Assembly: GCF_900187605.1 (NCBI RefSeq)
Contig: NZ_FYEA01000008.1
Coordinates: forward strand, 248,001-312,000
Direction: 5' to 3'
Origin: Pseudomonas sp. Irchel 3H7
GTDB taxonomy: Bacteria > Pseudomonadota > Gammaproteobacteria > Pseudomonadales > Pseudomonadaceae
DNA: 64,000 nt
Below are positions 63,563 to 64,000 of this stretch, in pieces. How positions within the stretch are numbered: the stretch's first letter is position 1; each line of letters begins with the position of its first letter. The translations under genes and the position numbers were made by a program. Below the pieces are notes generated by a model. That model saw only the letters and a list, made by a program, of their open reading frames with translations. It ran no database searches and had not been told where the DNA came from.

Positions 63563-64000
63563 GTGGGCAGCATCTACTTGATTCGACATGGCCAGGCCTC
63601 CTTTGGTGCAGACGACTATGACGTCCTCTCGCCGACCGGTGTGCGCCAGGCAGAAATCCTCGGTCAGCACCTCGCTGAACTGGGTATCAGCTTCGATCGC
63701 TGCCTTGCCGGCGACCTGCGTCGTCAGCAGCACACGGCCACCAGCGCGCTGGCGCAATTCGCCGCCAAAGGTTTGCCGGTGCCGACGCTGGAAACCGATT
63801 CCGCTTTCAATGAATTCGATGCCGACGCGGTCATCCGCGCGCTGCTCCCGGACATGCTGGCGGACGAGCCGGAAGCGCTCGACATCTTGCGCAACGCCGC
63901 GCAAAACCGTGGCGAATTCCAACGCATTTTCGCCCTAATCATCGAGCGCTGGCTGGCCGGTACTTATGACACACCGGGGCTGGAAAGCTGGCTGGGGTTC
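63563..64000 (+). CDS. Histidine phosphatase family protein (3' end outside window)
   Basis: Begins at GTG 63563 and runs open to the window edge (146 codons). VGSIYLIRHGQASFGADDYD has the catalytic RHG (His9), and later DRCLAGDLRRQQHTATSAL is the second conserved block of the phosphoglycerate-mutase-like branch. A nearby ATG at 63552 is out of frame, so GTG is the likely start. TTGACA at 63499-63504 may be the -35 of its promoter. Substrate not predictable. Confidence 0.85.
   Translation, partial: MGSIYLIRHGQASFGADDYDVLSPTGVRQAEILGQHLAELGISFDRCLAGDLRRQQHTATSALAQFAAKGLPVPTLETDSAFNEFDADAVIRALLPDMLADEPEALDILRNAAQNRGEFQRIFALIIERWLAGTYDTPGLESWLGF

Overview
The window is chromosomal DNA from a fluorescent pseudomonad, most likely the Pseudomonas fluorescens group. 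Grounds: uniformly G+C-rich pseudomonad-like genes; many REP/REPIN palindromes of the GCGAGCAGGCTC and GATCGCAGCCTTCGGCAGCTCC kinds; and gene content and order recalling P. aeruginosa PA1807-PA1811 (yej/npp transporter) and PA1837-PA1847 (cysI, metH, cti, nfuA). It is densely coding. I see no rRNA, tRNA, CRISPR array, insertion sequence or prophage.

Layout. 1-5.4 kb: yejABEF-type peptide ABC transporter, first gene cut by the window edge. 5.5-11.5 kb: (R)-3-hydroxybutyrate module, with a sigma-54 activator (HbcR type), a GntP-type permease behind a good -24/-12 promoter and two GTCTC...GAGAC dyads, 3-hydroxybutyrate dehydrogenase and acetoacetyl-CoA synthetase. 11.5-15.4 kb: a 1,282-residue toxin-like protein ending in a putative aspzincin metallopeptidase. 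15.5-19.6 kb: PilU-like ATPase, PAS hybrid histidine kinase, parvulin. 19.7-26.6 kb: a minus-strand operon (amino-acid-type ABC transporter, RidA, IclR regulator, fold-III PLP deaminase/dehydratase, KDG kinase) best read as D-glucosaminate uptake and conversion through 2-keto-3-deoxygluconate. 26.9-31.7 kb: thioredoxin-like protein, a small beta-rich protein, a TerC/CBS/CorC membrane protein and a phospholipase D-like protein.

31.9-42.7 kb: a cobalamin regulon in two divergent arms, each led by a cobalamin riboswitch. The left arm is cobW-cobN-chlI/D; the right arm is cbtB-cbtA-cobE-cobM. The last left-arm gene carries a textbook -1 ribosomal frameshift signal (A AAA AAG, 5-nt spacer, 14-bp hairpin). 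One gene can therefore make a 333-residue ChlI-like ATPase and a 555-residue ChlD-like ATPase-VWA protein, the two partners CobN needs as an aerobic cobalt chelatase. The 1.8 kb between the arms is packed with repeats, and a REPIN sits in frame inside cobN.

42.8-64 kb: nfuA, an acyltransferase, cti (cis-trans isomerase), metH (B12-dependent, so a consumer of the pathway above), a 2,412-residue LRR/NEL-type E3 ubiquitin ligase effector-like protein, a DUF2970 protein, an orphan periplasmic binding protein, an unlisted 37-residue membrane protein, cysI-type sulfite reductase with its DUF934 partner, sohB, and the start of a histidine phosphatase gene.

Most notable: the chlI/D frameshift signal; the two large toxin-like genes with recognisable catalytic C-termini (HExxH aspzincin; CxD NEL ligase); the glucosaminate operon logic; the sigma-54 dyad pair split by a REPIN; the REPIN inside cobN; and modular tandem-repeat elements at three sites.
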